Source: Candidatus Streptomyces philanthi
Lineage (GTDB): Bacteria; Actinomycetota; Actinomycetes; Streptomycetales; Streptomycetaceae
DNA length: 64,000 nucleotides
Assembly (NCBI GenBank): GCA_018114805.1
Contig: CP073042.1
Coordinates: 6,121,501-6,185,500 of the forward strand
Direction: 5' to 3'
Of the stretch, positions 48,393 to 57,917 are shown one piece after another. Below the pieces are notes generated by a model. The model saw nothing but the letters and a program-made list of their open reading frames with translations, had not been told where the DNA came from and did not search any database. Each line of letters starts with the position of its first letter. Position 1 is the stretch's first letter. Position numbers and translations under genes: made by a program.

Positions 48393-48776
48393 CTAGACGG
48401 GCCGCACGCGAGCGTGCAACAGGCAGAACACGTTGCCCTCCGGATCCGCCAGCACGTGCCAGTCCTCGGCGCCCGTCTGGCCGACGTCGGCGGGCCTGGC
48501 GCCGAGCGCGAGCAGCCGCTCCAACTCGGCGTCCTGGTCGCGGTCGGTGGGGTTGACGTCGATGTGCAGCCGCGGCCTCGCGGTCGGCGGGGCGTCGTTG
48601 GGGCTGAGCATGATGGTGGGCTGCGGGCCGCCGAAGCCGACGTCGGGCGGACCGATCTCGATGCCCCCGTCGTCCTCCCAGCCGATTTCGACGTAGCCGA
48701 GCACCTCGCACCAGAAGGTGGCGAGTCGCTCGGGGTCGGCGCATTCGAGGATCAGCTCACTGATGCGGCATGCCAT
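48393..48776 (-). CDS. VOC (glyoxalase/bleomycin-resistance-fold) protein
   Basis: This is an intact 127-residue VOC-superfamily protein of paired beta-alpha-beta-beta-beta modules. Motifs are the opening ISELILECADPERLATFWCEVLGY, seen as ECADPERLA and FWCEVLGY, the central RPRLHIDVNPTDR and the terminal WHVLADPEGNVFCLL. These place it with the Streptomyces VOC proteins of unknown substrate rather than with characterised glyoxalase I. The ATG at 48776 gives the family-typical N-terminus; an upstream extension in frame has no homology. It stands alone between the siderophore cluster and the dha operon. Confidence 0.88.
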   Translation of the reverse strand: MACRISELILECADPERLATFWCEVLGYVEIGWEDDGGIEIGPPDVGFGGPQPTIMLSPNDAPPTARPRLHIDVNPTDRDQDAELERLLALGARPADVGQTGAEDWHVLADPEGNVFCLLHARVRPV

Positions 48777-48968
48777 GCGGGGCAGTGCACAGAGCGGGCG
48801 CCGCGCCACGCGATCACGCTTCGCCGCCCGGCGGCACGCCTTCCACCAGGCAGGTGTCGGCGAGACCCCGGCAGCAAGGCACCGGGGCATCGGGGCATCG
48901 GGGCGACCGCGGGCGGGGGAGGGGCCCGGTGGTGCGCCGGCCCCCGAGAGCCGTGGGCCGACGCCGGG

Positions 48969-49394
48969 TCACACCTTGCGGTAGCCGTACGCCTCCTCGG
49001 CCGCTGCCGCCACGGCGTCGAGGTCGGCGCCGGTGGCCGCGGTCACCACCGCTGCCACCGCCCCCTCCACCAGCGGCGCATCCACCAGCCGGGTGTTGGC
49101 GGGCAGTTCGTCCTCCTCGGCCAGCAGCGCCTTCACCGTGAGGACGGCGCTGCCCAGGTCCACCAGGAGGGCCACGCCAGCGCCGCCGTCCACCGCCCGC
49201 GCCGCCTCGACGACGAGATCCGCGCTCGTGCCGAGCCCGCTGTCCCGGGTGCCGCCCGCGGGCGCCACCGGCGCCGTCGTCAGCCCGGCCAGCCCGCGCG
49301 CCAGCTCGGCTACCGCCTCCGCGACCGGCCCGCTGTGCGAGACTACGACCACCCCGACCCGCCCCTCCTCCGCCACCCGCTGTGCCGCGCTCAC
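48969..49394 (-). CDS. dhaM: Dihydroxyacetone kinase phosphotransferase subunit DhaM
   Basis: This is an intact 141-residue EIIA-mannose-type protein. It relays phosphate from HPr to DhaL-bound ADP in PTS-dependent dihydroxyacetone phosphorylation. The phospho-acceptor His is in VGVVVVSHSGPVAEAV, and the family motifs VALLVDLGSAVLTV and RLVDAPLVEGAVAA are present. It has only the EIIA domain, without fused HPr or EI, as is usual in actinobacteria. The GTG start overlaps the dhaL stop (GTGA at 49391-49394), so it is the last gene of the operon. Confidence 0.93.
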   Translation of the reverse strand: MSAAQRVAEEGRVGVVVVSHSGPVAEAVAELARGLAGLTTAPVAPAGGTRDSGLGTSADLVVEAARAVDGGAGVALLVDLGSAVLTVKALLAEEDELPANTRLVDAPLVEGAVAAVVTAATGADLDAVAAAAEEAYGYRKV

Positions 49395-50092
49395 CGCGCC
49401 ACCTCCGCGAGCGTCGCGAACAACAGGGCCGACGAACTGGCCCCCCGGTCCAGGTGCCCGACGCTGCGCTCACCGAGGTAGCTGGCCCGGCCCTTGCGGG
49501 CCCGCAGCGCCTCAGTTGCCCGCGCGCCCTCCTCGGCCGCGGCCCGCGCCGCGCCGAACGGGTCGCCCGCCGCGTCGGACGCGCCGAGCGCGTCCGCGCC
49601 GGGCATCAGCGCGTCCAGCATCGTCTTGTCGCCCGCAGCCGAGCCACCGAGCTGCGCCACGGCGGCGACGCCGGCGCGCAGCGCCGCACCCAGCTCGGCG
49701 ACGCTGACCCGCCGCGCGTCGCCCAGCTCCTTGCCCGTACGTCGCAGCAGGGTTCCGTACAGCGGCCCGGAGGCGCCGCCCACCGTCGAGATCAACTGGC
49801 GCCCGGCCAGCGCCAGCACCGCCCCCGGGGTGCCCGGTCGGTCCGCGTCCAGGGCGGTGGCCACGGCGGTGAAGCCGCGCCGCAGGTTGCTGCCGTGATC
49901 GGCGTCCCCGATCGCCGCGTCGAGCGCGGTGAGGCGGTCCGCCTCACGGCCCACGGCGGCGGCGACCGCCGCCAACCACCGCAGGAAGAAGGCGGCGTCC
50001 AGCCCCTCGTCGGGGCTGCCGCCCGAGCCCGCGTCGGGGTGGGCGCGCGCGGGGACGGGGTCGCTGTTGGAGGCGGATGCAGTGCCGGACAC
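49391..50092 (-). CDS. dhaL: Dihydroxyacetone kinase subunit DhaL
   Basis: This is an intact 233-residue ADP-binding subunit. The motif LDAAIGDADHGSNLRRGF supplies the metal-binding Asp and His residues; STVGGASGPLYGTLLRR and GDKTMLDALMP form the nucleotide site; the end has GRASYLGERSVGHLDRGA. A Gly/Ser/Pro-rich N-terminal tail of about 30 residues is longer than in enteric DhaL. The GTG start at 50092 follows GAAGGGA. It lies between dhaK (128 bp away) and dhaM (4-bp overlap). Confidence 0.93.
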   Translation of the reverse strand: MSGTASASNSDPVPARAHPDAGSGGSPDEGLDAAFFLRWLAAVAAAVGREADRLTALDAAIGDADHGSNLRRGFTAVATALDADRPGTPGAVLALAGRQLISTVGGASGPLYGTLLRRTGKELGDARRVSVAELGAALRAGVAAVAQLGGSAAGDKTMLDALMPGADALGASDAAGDPFGAARAAAEEGARATEALRARKGRASYLGERSVGHLDRGASSSALLFATLAEVAR

Positions 50093-50219
50093 GGGTGGGT
50101 CCCTTCGCTCGTTCGACCGGCCGGGGCCGATCGTTCTCCGTCGCTCTACGCCAGCTTACGCAGCGCCCGCGCGTCAACCGCCCGTCGCCGCGCGCCGCCT
50201 GCGCTGGCGCGGCCGGCTG

Positions 50220-51214
50220 CTACAGCCCCCACCGCAGCGCGGGCGTGCGCACCGGCGCGTCCCACAGGCGCAGCAACTCCTCGTCGGCCTGGCGCACAGC
50301 GTCACCGCGCAGCCCGCCATGTCGAGCGAGGTGACGTAGTTGCCGACGAGGCTGCGCAGCACCGGCACGCCGCGCTCGGCCAACACCCGGTGCACCTCGG
50401 CGGCGAACCCGTACAGTTCAAGCAGCGGCGTCGCGCCCGCGCCACCCACCAGCAGGAGCACCGGGTTGGTGGGCCGCAGGTCCGCAAGGACGGCGTCCAC
50501 GGAGAAGTCCGCGATCTCGCCCGAGGTCATCATGGGCCGCCGCTCCCGGCCGGGCTCGCCGTGGATGCCCACCCCCAGCTCCAGTTCGCCGTTGGGCAGC
50601 GCGAACGTCGGCCCGCCCTTGGCCGGCGTCGAGCAGGCGCTGAGCGCGACGCCGAAGCTCCGGGACGACGCGTTGACCTGTCGGGCGATCCCCTCCACCC
50701 GCTCCAGCGGCGCGCCCTCCTCGGCGGCGGCGCCCGCGATCTTCTCCACGAACAGCGTGGCCCCGGTGCCCCGTCGGCCCGCCGTGTGCGTGCTGTCCGT
50801 CACGGCGATTTCGTCGTCCACGAGCACCTTGGCCACCCGCACGCCCTCGTCCTCGGCGAGTTCCATGGCCATGTCGAAGTTGAGCACGTCGCCGGTGTAG
50901 TTCTTGACCATGAACAGCACCCCCTGGCCGCTGTCCACGGCGGCCGCCGCTTTGACCATCTGGTCCGGCACGGGCGAGGTGAACACCTCCCCGGGACACG
51001 CCGCGTCGAGCATCCCGGTGCCCACGAACCCCCCGTGCAGCGGCTCGTGCCCGGACCCGCCGCCCGACACCAGGGCCACCTTTCCGGCCACCGGCGCGTC
51101 GCGGCGTACGATCACCCGCCCCTCCACGTCCACGGTCAGCTCCGGATGCGTGGCGGCCATCCCGCGCAGCGCGTCGGTGACCACGGTGTCGGGCACGTTG
51201 ATGAGCATCCTCAA
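50220..51214 (-). CDS. dhaK: Dihydroxyacetone kinase subunit DhaK, frameshift near the 3' end
   Basis: This is the substrate-binding subunit that holds dihydroxyacetone as a hemiaminal on a His. The motif ALVSGGGSGHEPLHGGFVG is present, with the Gly-His pair used in substrate binding, followed by GVLFMVKNYTGDVLNFDMA and GMGVGIHGEPGRERR-like VGIHGEPGRE. One indel near 50305, in AVTL-(C)RQADEELLRLWDAPV, sends the written frame into a spurious tail ending at 50174. Repaired, it ends ALRWGL at the stop 50220-50222. A TTG start at 51214, six bases after GAGGAG, is preferred; ATG at 51208 is the alternative. It is the first gene of dhaKLM. Confidence 0.9.
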
Positions 51215-51580
51215 CTGTCTCTCCTCAGCAGGTCAAAGACGGGGCTGTGAACGGTGCCTATGCAGGTCAGAGTGGGTGCCAGCCGTTATCGATCTTGGTG
51301 CTTCACGGTGGTCGCAGGTGGATTCCGGAGATGGCGGTGCCGCCTTCCTGACAAGGCGTCAGTCCTGGGTAATCGGGCCTGGGTCTCCAGGAGCGAACAC
51401 CCGAAACCAATATCAGGCGCGGGCGTCTCTTGGCCAGGATGGCATCACCACTCCAGGTGGCCTCTCAAGCTGCGCTTCGGCCTGCCGTCGCCCGTGCGGT
51501 GCGGACAGCGGAAACCAAGAGATCGCCCCCACACCTCGCTCGCCATCGGATGCCGCTCCCAGGTCGAGACTCCGGCTGTG
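51215..51580. other. 366-bp region without a supported gene
   Basis: This lies upstream of dhaK and downstream of the phosphatase gene stop. Short open frames exist on both strands, but codon bias is weak and nothing is recognisable. The GAGGAG site of dhaK is at the left edge. The dhaKLM promoter should lie here; I could not pick convincing -35/-10 elements. Confidence 0.5.
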
Positions 51581-52781
51581 TCAGTCGGTGCCCGGGCGGC
51601 CGTGCCAGTCCAGGCACACGACCAGTGCGTCGTCCGCCGCCGGCCCGGAGCCGCGGTGCCCCAGCAGCTCCTGCAGCATGGTCCTGGGCACCTGGGAAGC
51701 GGGCAGGAGACGTGTACTGGTGATCGCCCTGGCCAGTGCCCGCTGGCCGTACTTCTCACCCGCCGGTGAGAAGGCGTCGTAGACGCCGTCGCTGATGAAC
51801 AACAGCCGGTCTCCGGGCTCGACCTTGAAGCGCTGCGTGGTATACGTCGTGTCCTCGAACATCCCCAGGGGTATCTGCGCATCGAATGCGATGGTCTCGA
51901 CGACGTCCCGGCGAAGCCGCCAGATGCGGGGCGAGCCAGCGTCGATGATCTCTACGTTTCCGGTGGGAAGGCAGAAGCGGAGCATGAGCGTGGACAGGAA
52001 CTGCCGGCCGTGGTGCTGGCCGTAGACCGCCTGGTCGGCGAGGTTCAGCCCGGCGCGGCGGGCGTTGCGCAGGGCGTTGGTCGCGAGGTTGGTGAGCAAG
52101 GCCGTGTCGATGCCCTGGCCCATGCCGTTGCTCACGGTCAGCAGGAGGTCGTCGGCGGACGACGACCAGTCGAAGCTGTCGCCGAAGATCGCGTAAGCGG
52201 GCTCCAGCTGCGCGCCGAGGTTGTACTCGGGCCGCGAGCAAGAGCGGCCGGGCAGGAGCTGCCACTGCATCTCGGCAGCGAGGGTAAGCCGTTCCGCGCG
52301 GCGGGCCTGCAGGAAGAGATCGGTGTCCCGCTCTGCGACGGCGATCTCGTGCGCCAGCGCGGCCGCGCACTGCGCGAGGTCCGCCAGAGTGCCGGGGCTG
52401 ACGTCGCTCTCTCGGCCGGGCAACCGCACGCTGAGCACGCCGAGCCGGTCATCACGGACACTGACCGGCAGATAGACCGTTACGGTGGAGGACGCGACGC
52501 CGGGCACACAGTGCGCTTCCTGGGCGATGAAAGCGTGACCCGGGGGCAGTGTCATGGACCGGCAGCGCATGGTGGGTGTGCGGGAGAACGCCTACGGGCT
52601 GCAGTTGCGTCATGGCGTAGTCGGCCATCAAGAGGTCGACCGCCTCGGCGCCGTGTCGCTGTTCGATCACCGAGCGGACCACATCGAAAACCTCATGGGG
52701 CGCGGCCTCGCGCAACAGGCGCTCAACCGCGCTGGGTCTGTCCACCAGTATCGGACCTTGCCTTCCTTGACATATCTTCAT
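51581..52781 (-). CDS. PP2C/SpoIIE-family phosphatase-like regulator, one frameshift
   Basis: The protein has an N-terminal GAF-like sensory part (VDRPSAVERLLREAAPHEVF, VTVYLPVSVRDDRLGVLSV) and a C-terminal SpoIIE domain. In the phosphatase domain, GDSFDW is kept, but the canonical DGxGHG metal motif reads SNGMGQG, with Asn for Asp and Gln for His. This substitution is familiar from a Streptomyces subfamily and may mean altered or lost catalysis. Later motifs are GDRLLFISDGVYDAF and DDALVV. One indel near 52555 (HDTAPG-HAFIAQEAHC) breaks the frame. The ATG at 52781 is the chosen start; GTG in ILVDRPS, with AAGG upstream, is possible. It is divergent from the MarR gene. Confidence 0.82.
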
Positions 52782-52843
52782 GCATCCGACTTCTTATACC
52801 GACCAGCCGGATCGAGCACAAAACGCTCACACGGGAGTGTCAC

Positions 52844-53341
52844 ATGCGCGAGGACCCCATGGCTCTCCAGCAACAGGTCACCGCCGCGGTGCCTGAGGTC
52901 AGCCGTGTCCTTGAGCTCCTGGAGATCGCCTGGGAGCGGGGCCGGGACGTCCTGAGTACCGCTCCTGTCTCCACGGCACAGATTCGTGTGATGTACATCA
53001 TCGAACGCGAGCCCGGCATCAACCTCAGTGCCCTCCGTCGTCACCTGGCGGTGGCCGCTCCCACGGCCACGCGCCTGTGTGACCGCCTCCAGGCTGCCGG
53101 ATTCCTCCGCAGGACTCCCCGCCCCGAGGACCGCCGCGAGATGCAGCTGACGCTCACCGACGCCGGCATCGCGCACCTGCGCGAGGTCCGGCGACGCCGT
53201 GAGCAAGCCCTCCGTCAGGCAATGAACCGGATGACCCCCCTCACACGCGACGCCTTGGCCACTGGCCTCGCCGCCCTCTGCGAAGCCGTTGCCGAGCCCC
53301 TCCCGTACGCGCGAGAGCAACTCGTCGAAGAGAGCGGCTGA
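52844..53341 (+). CDS. MarR-family transcriptional regulator
   Basis: This is an intact 165-residue winged-helix regulator. Helix-turn-helix: QIRVMYIIEREPGINLSALRRHLAV then PTATRLCDRLQAAGFL; wing: RTPRPEDRREMQLTLTD. A C-terminal helix with many Arg residues serves dimerisation. The ATG at 52844 follows GGGAG at 7 nt; a second in-frame ATG lies five codons later. It is divergent from the PP2C gene across 62 bp, a layout in which MarR proteins often control both genes. The inducing ligand is unknown. A TTGACA at about 52767 in the gap could be a -35 element, but no good -10 is evident. Confidence 0.9.
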   Translation: MREDPMALQQQVTAAVPEVSRVLELLEIAWERGRDVLSTAPVSTAQIRVMYIIEREPGINLSALRRHLAVAAPTATRLCDRLQAAGFLRRTPRPEDRREMQLTLTDAGIAHLREVRRRREQALRQAMNRMTPLTRDALATGLAALCEAVAEPLPYAREQLVEESG

Positions 53342-53501
53342 GCACAGCCTCGGGACGCCGGTCTGGTCTAAGCGCACCGCCCGAGTCCGAGGGCCGGGCG
53401 GCTCCCGTGGCCGGTTCGGCGCGGTGATCCCTACGCACTCGGATGGTGAGCCATCGGGTCATGTGGAGGACCGTCTGGAGGCGGCGGTTCGGGGCACCTG
53501 T

Positions 53502-54750
53502 TCAGTTCCCGGGTCGGCCCATGCGAACCGCGAGGGCGAGCGTGTCGTCCGGGTGCAGTACGACCGTTCGCATGTCTCCCGCGATGGCTCCGGGAAGGGA
53601 GGCTGTCGGGTCCCGTGACTGCTTCCGGGCCGAGTCGATGAGGCGCGCTTCGCCCTCGATGGGATCGCGGCGACTCTGGGTGAGGCCGTCGGTGTAGAGC
53701 AGGAGCAGATCGCCCGGTTCCATCCGGGTCTGGAGTACTTTCTCGCTGCCGGCCAACGGATAGCCGATGCCGCGTCCCCGTACGTTGAGGAAGTCCGCCT
53801 GGCCGTCCGAGCGGACGAGGAGCGCTGGAGGGTGGCTGCCGTTGGCCAGGCTGAGTTCGCCCGTCGCCGGGTTGAGCCGGGCCAGGAGCACGGTGGCCAG
53901 GAGATCGCTGTCCAGAGGCATGAGTATCTCGTCGGCCCGCTTGACGATCGCGGTCAGCGGGTGCCCGTCCAGCGCCAGGGTCCGCACGGCGTGGGTCACG
54001 TTCAGGGTGCTTCGGGTGCTGGTGATGCCGTGTCCGAGGGCGTCGACGACCGTGATGTGGACGGTTCCGTCGGGCAGCTGGAACCAGTCGTAGAGGTCGC
54101 CACCGGTGGGGTCGTGCGGGTTGCCGGGTTCGTAGTGGACGGCGAGTTCCAGGCTGTCCACCGCCAGGGGAGGGGGGAAGGGCGTTCTCCGTTTCCTGCA
54201 GCATCCGGCCGTGCGCCTGGCGCAGTTGGTCGTCGCGTTCTTCGAGCTGGATGTACAGGGCGAGGACGCCGCTGTTGGTCTCGGCCAGTTCGTGCTTGAG
54301 GACGCGGTGTTCGGCGGCGAAGGCGTCCACGCGTGCGAGTCAGGCCCGTAGTTCCCGTTCCAGCTCTTCGTTCTCTGACCCCCGCACCACGCCTGGTGTG
54401 CGCGCGTCGGGGGGCGGCTTGGCTCCTTCCGGGACAGGCACGTGCCAGGTGACCGTGGTGTCGTCGACCGCCTGGGCGGCAAAGGGGAGCCCGGCCAACG
54501 GCAGCGGGCTCCGCGATGCCGGCGACACCAGGCTGACGGAGAGAAGCGTCGGCTGCCCCCCGGAGCCTGGCTGGCGGGCGGAGCCGAGCCTGACCGTGCG
54601 TCCGGCTCGCAGTTCGTGGCCGGCGACGCCGCTGATCGAGAGAACGAGCCGTGCCCGCACTTCGAGGGGGAGGCCGTGGTCGTCGGCCACCTGACGCAGG
54701 GCGCGGCGCAAGGAGCGCAGCGTCCGGAAGGTGTCAGACAAAGCGGCCAC
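53502..54750 (-). CDS. PP2C/SpoIIE phosphatase with N-terminal regulatory domain, disrupted
   Basis: The N-terminal part (about 137 residues: FRTLRSLRRALRQVADDHGL, RARLVLSISGVAGHEL) resembles a degenerate GHKL ATPase-like module. A coiled segment follows (EHRVLKHELAETNSGVLALY, EERDDQLRQAHGRMLQE), then a complete SpoIIE domain with GGDLYDWFQL, VDALGHGITS, LLLLYTDGLTQSR and DDTLALAVR. It probably dephosphorylates a STAS antagonist in the stressosome pathway. An in-frame TGA at 54338-54340 and an indel near 54180 interrupt it. The GTG at 54750 overlaps the previous gene by 17 bp, so it is the last gene of the rsb operon. Confidence 0.82.
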
Positions 54751-55763
54751 CGGGTGCCCTGGCGGCGAGGAAGGTCGCGTCGTCCCGCGTCGAACGGTGA
54801 GCGTGGGCCACTGCTGCCGCGAGCAGCGCGGGTGGCAGCCGGAGCAGGAAGTGCGAGGGCGCGTGGGCCCACCGTGGGAGGATCCCGTCGGAGTGCAGCA
54901 CAGCGGTGACTCCCGGGCCCGTGGGCAGGGTGTGTGTGCGCGGGGTGGGCATGTTCCACCCGACGACACCGGGCAGGCCGGTCATCCCGTGGCGGATGGT
55001 CTCGGGAGTCACGACCAGGGCGCGGATGTTGCCGACGCCGCAATACTCGGTCCGGTCGTGGTGCAGCCGCATGATGCCGACTGCGGCACCGCGGGTGTGG
55101 CGTAGCGCCCGGTGGACGGCGAAGAGCATGTCATGGACCGCGCGGTCGGGTGCGCGGTGGAACACGCGCAGGGCGGCCTGTGCCGCCTCCGACGCCTCGG
55201 GGCCGTGTCCGAGGCCGTCCACGACGAGGGCCGTACGACAATCCGCGGTGTCCGCCGAGGCGCACGCGTCACCGCAGGGCTGTTCACCGTCTATGGCGAG
55301 ACAGAGGGAACCGATCTCCTGGTGGGCCTTCGGCCGGTGGTCGGCATCGGTGAGCCGGGCACAGGCAAGGGTCGCGGTGCCTGGCTCGGTGCGGATGGTG
55401 AAGTCCGTGGCGATGCGACGGACGGCGCCCAAGCCGGCGCCGAGGGTCGCGGTGGTGCTGTATCCGTCGGTGAGGGCGCGGGGAAGTTCGTCGATGCCGG
55501 GCCCACGATCGGCGGCGAGGATCTCCATCCCGCCTCCGAGGAGGAGCGGGCTGCAGGTACACCGAGCCGCCGGTGGCGTGCTTGGCGAGGTTCCCGGCGA
55601 GTTCCGACCCCAGCACGGCGGCCTGGTCGGGGAGGGAACCGGTCAGACCACACGACTCGGCGACTGTGCGGGCGGCTTCCGCGGCGAGCTGGACGGCGCT
55701 GTGGTGGTCGACACGGACCTGGACGGTTGATGTGGCGGGTGCCGGCGTCACGGTGTCGTCCAT
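54734..55763 (-). CDS. GHKL ATPase-PP2C phosphatase fusion, one frameshift
   Basis: Residues of about 1-130 form an anti-sigma-type ATPase (LAAEAARTVAESCGL, ELAGNLAKHATGG, DRGPGI, GLGAVRRIATDF). The rest is a PP2C domain with VVDGLGHGPEASEAA, RHTRGAAVGIMRL and DDATFLAAR. This is the layout of RsbT/RsbX-like bifunctional switch proteins, combining a kinase-like module with feedback phosphatase activity. One indel near 55550 lies between the ATPase N-box and DRGPGI. The ATG at 55763 overlaps rsbT by 16 bp, and its end overlaps the next phosphatase gene, so the operon is tightly packed. Confidence 0.83.
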
Positions 55764-56200
55764 CGGGTGGCCGTGACGGTGGTGCCCCGGCCTGGGGCCG
55801 AGTCAATGCGGAAATCGTCCATCAGCCGTCCTGCCCCGCCCAGTCCGGCCCCCGTGGTGTACCCGTCGGTGAGGGCCTCCTGGGCGTCATGGATACCTGG
55901 CCCGTCATCGCTGATGACTAGCCGTAGACCCTGTGCGCCCGGATGTTCGAGCAGGGTGAGGGTGAGGGTGCCGCCCCCGCCGTGGATGTAGGCGTTGCGT
56001 ACGAGCTCGCTGGCGGCGGTGACGATGCGGGTCTGGTCGACGATGCCGAACCCGAGGGCCAGGGTGGCTGCGCGAACGGCGTGACGGGCCGTCAGCAGGT
56101 CCTCCTCCGTTCGTACCGGGTACGAGTTCGGCTCACCCGCCCGTGGATCGAGGCGGGGCGCGGTTTCGGAGGAAGGGGATTGTTCAGTGGAGCGCAGCAC
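55748..56200 (-). CDS. rsbT: RsbT-like serine kinase/switch protein
   Basis: This is an intact protein of about 150 residues. Its GHKL ATPase motifs are all visible: N-box ASELVRNAYIHGGGG, G1 DDGPGI and the G2 loop GAGLGGAGRLMDDF. RsbT phosphorylates RsbS and RsbR in stressosomes and then activates a downstream phosphatase. The chosen GTG start at 56200 overlaps the rsbS end by 17 bp; the 45 residues before the ATPase core are polar and unconserved, so an internal start is possible. It sits exactly where RsbT does in rsbRST operons. Confidence 0.88.
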   Translation of the reverse strand: MLRSTEQSPSSETAPRLDPRAGEPNSYPVRTEEDLLTARHAVRAATLALGFGIVDQTRIVTAASELVRNAYIHGGGGTLTLTLLEHPGAQGLRLVISDDGPGIHDAQEALTDGYTTGAGLGGAGRLMDDFRIDSAPGRGTTVTATRWTTP

Positions 56201-56594
56201 TGGGTGCCCCCTCGGGGAGCTGGCGGTTTTGTTGCCATCCGAGCAAAGCCATGCCCCGTTCGGCGTTGAGCGCGGTCTCGACCCCGTCCAGGTGCAGACC
56301 CAGTTCCACCAAGGTGATCGCCACCGGAGGCAGCATGCCCGCCACGATGACCCGGGCTCCGAGAAGCCTGGCCATGGTGGTGAGCTCCATGAGAGTGCGG
56401 GCCACGAAGGAGTCGATGATCTCCAGTCGGGAGATGTCGATGAGGACACCGCTCGCGTCCTCCGCCGCGATGCGCTGGGTGAGCTCGTCGGTGAAGGCCA
56501 GGGCGGCCTTGTCGTCGAGTTCATCGAGGAGCTCGGTGACCAGTACGTCGCCCAGCCGCAGTATGGGCACGCCTGCCACGGGCCGGGCGTTCAT
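56184..56594 (-). CDS. rsbS: RsbS-like STAS stressosome scaffold
   Basis: This is an intact 136-residue single STAS domain. The phosphorylation region reads LIDISRLEIIDSFVARTL, with the Ser that RsbT phosphorylates in RsbS-type proteins. The N-terminal strand PILRLGDVLVTELLDELDD is typical of RsbS. The ATG at 56594 overlaps the rsbR stop (ATGA), and the end overlaps rsbT. RsbS co-assembles with RsbR into the stressosome and captures RsbT until stress. Confidence 0.92.
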   Translation of the reverse strand: MNARPVAGVPILRLGDVLVTELLDELDDKAALAFTDELTQRIAAEDASGVLIDISRLEIIDSFVARTLMELTTMARLLGARVIVAGMLPPVAITLVELGLHLDGVETALNAERGMALLGWQQNRQLPEGAPSAALH

Positions 56595-57470
56595 CGCGCT
56601 GCCGATGATGCGGCCTTCAGCTGATCACCTTCGGTGATCTTGATGGCGACGGACAGGGCATCGGCGAGGGTGGACCGGGTGAGGATGGAGGAGAGATCGA
56701 TACCGAGCTGGGCGATGGTCACCGCGATGGGGGCCTGATCCCGCTGATGACGTAGTCGGCACCCATCAGCCGTACTGCGTTGACCTTCTGCATCAGGTGC
56801 TGCGCGACGGCCGTGTCCACCGTGGGCACAGCGGTGATGTCGATGATCGCGACGAGCGCTTCGTGATCCTGGATGCCCTGTAGCAGGTTCTCCATGACCA
56901 CCTGGGTCCGTGCGGTGTCGAGGGTCCCGATCAGTGGTACGGCGAGCACGTGACGCCACAGACGGACCACGGGAGTCGACAGCTCCAGCAACTGCCGGCT
57001 CTGCCGCCCGATGATCTCCTCCCGGCCCTCGACGTAGGTGTCGAACGAGAGTGCGCCAGCGGCGTCCAGCAGCCTGTTGATCAGCAGCGCGACGGCGAGC
57101 GCGTCGTCAGCGGCCCGTTACGGACTCCTGCACGGACTCCAGCAGGGCTTCCTTGAGGGTGAGGACCGCGAGGGACGTGTCGGTGGGTGAGGGCCCCACC
57201 CCGTGCGCGGCGCAGCGAGAGCTCGGTGATCGCGCGGTGCAACTCGGGATGCGCCGTCACCACGCGCTACACCGGCAGACCGCCTGCCAGACTCGCCGAG
57301 AGGGCGCCGACCACGGCGTCCGCCTCCTCATGCAACTCCGCTTCACTAATCCCGGACCCGGCCTCGCTACGCTGCAGTTGCAGCTGCACCCACCGGTCGG
57401 CGATCTTGTCGGCACGCTCGTTGAGTGCGTTACTCACGCGCTCTCGGGTGGCGGTCTCACTACTACTCAC
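56591..57470 (-). CDS. rsbR: RsbR-like STAS co-antagonist, several breaks
   Basis: The N-terminal half is an RsbRD helical domain (RERVSNALNERADKIADRWV, AELHEEADAVVGALSASL). The C-terminal half is a STAS domain (VLAVPLIGTLDTARTQVV, IIDITAVPTVDTAVAQHL, GADYVISGIRP, then IAVTIAQLGIDL). The phosphorylatable Thr residues of ITAVPTVDT are present. Lesions are an in-frame TAG at 57267-57269, indels near 57190 and 57120, and an indel near 56735. The GTG at 57470 is preferred as start because GAGGAG lies six bases before it. It is first in the rsbR-S-T-PP2C-PP2C operon; the kind of signal sensed is unknown. Confidence 0.85.
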
Positions 57471-57917
57471 CAGATGCTCCTCACTTGCAACGCCCAGCAC
57501 ACCGTCACGAGTCGGAGTCGGGTAGGTGCGGAAGAGCGGGTGCCTCCTGCGCCCAACGATATTTGTCGGCCGCTAAATATTAGCGACCTGCGCAGTACGC
57601 GCAAGCGCGAACGCTTTGATGCGACTCAGCAAGCCCGACATGGCTCTTCCATCTGTTTGTTGGCCGTACGACACGGCTCCATGGCCGACCATACGCGCCG
57701 CCGGTCACGGCCCTGACCCGCACGGCACCCGGCGACGCGCGGACCGTCTACCCGGCTACGCAGGCCGGCAATCGCGGGCCGCGGGCCACGCCGGGGCGGT
57801 CACACGGCCGACACCAGCACGGCCGCCCCTTACTCGCCTGCGTGCCGCTCGGCCCGGCGGCCATACTGGAACGGACAGGGGAGGCACGGCGACACACGAC
57901 GGGGGCGACGGCGGCCG
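57471..57917. other. 447-bp divergent intergenic region
   Basis: This separates the leftward rsbR operon from the rightward kinase gene and should hold both promoters. It contains an unusually AT-rich stretch near 57560-57585 with a palindrome. No open frame here has convincing bias. Confidence 0.6.
57571..57585. promoter_or_regulatory. Palindromic operator candidate upstream of rsbR
   Basis: CGCTAA-ATA-TTAGCG is a perfect 6-bp inverted repeat in an AT-rich patch about 100 bp upstream of the rsbR start. Its size and symmetry fit a dimeric regulator site, for example a MarR-type repressor. No matching copy was seen near the MarR gene at 52844. Confidence 0.4.

Noticed and set aside
48393..48776. 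Bleomycin resistance protein as siderophore self-protection
   Set aside because: The VOC fold is shared, but the gene lies beyond the terminator on the opposite strand and has ordinary VOC motifs without resistance-specific features.
51215..51580. Insertion-sequence remnant
   Set aside because: Codon use is atypical, but I found no inverted repeats, target duplication or transposase motif.
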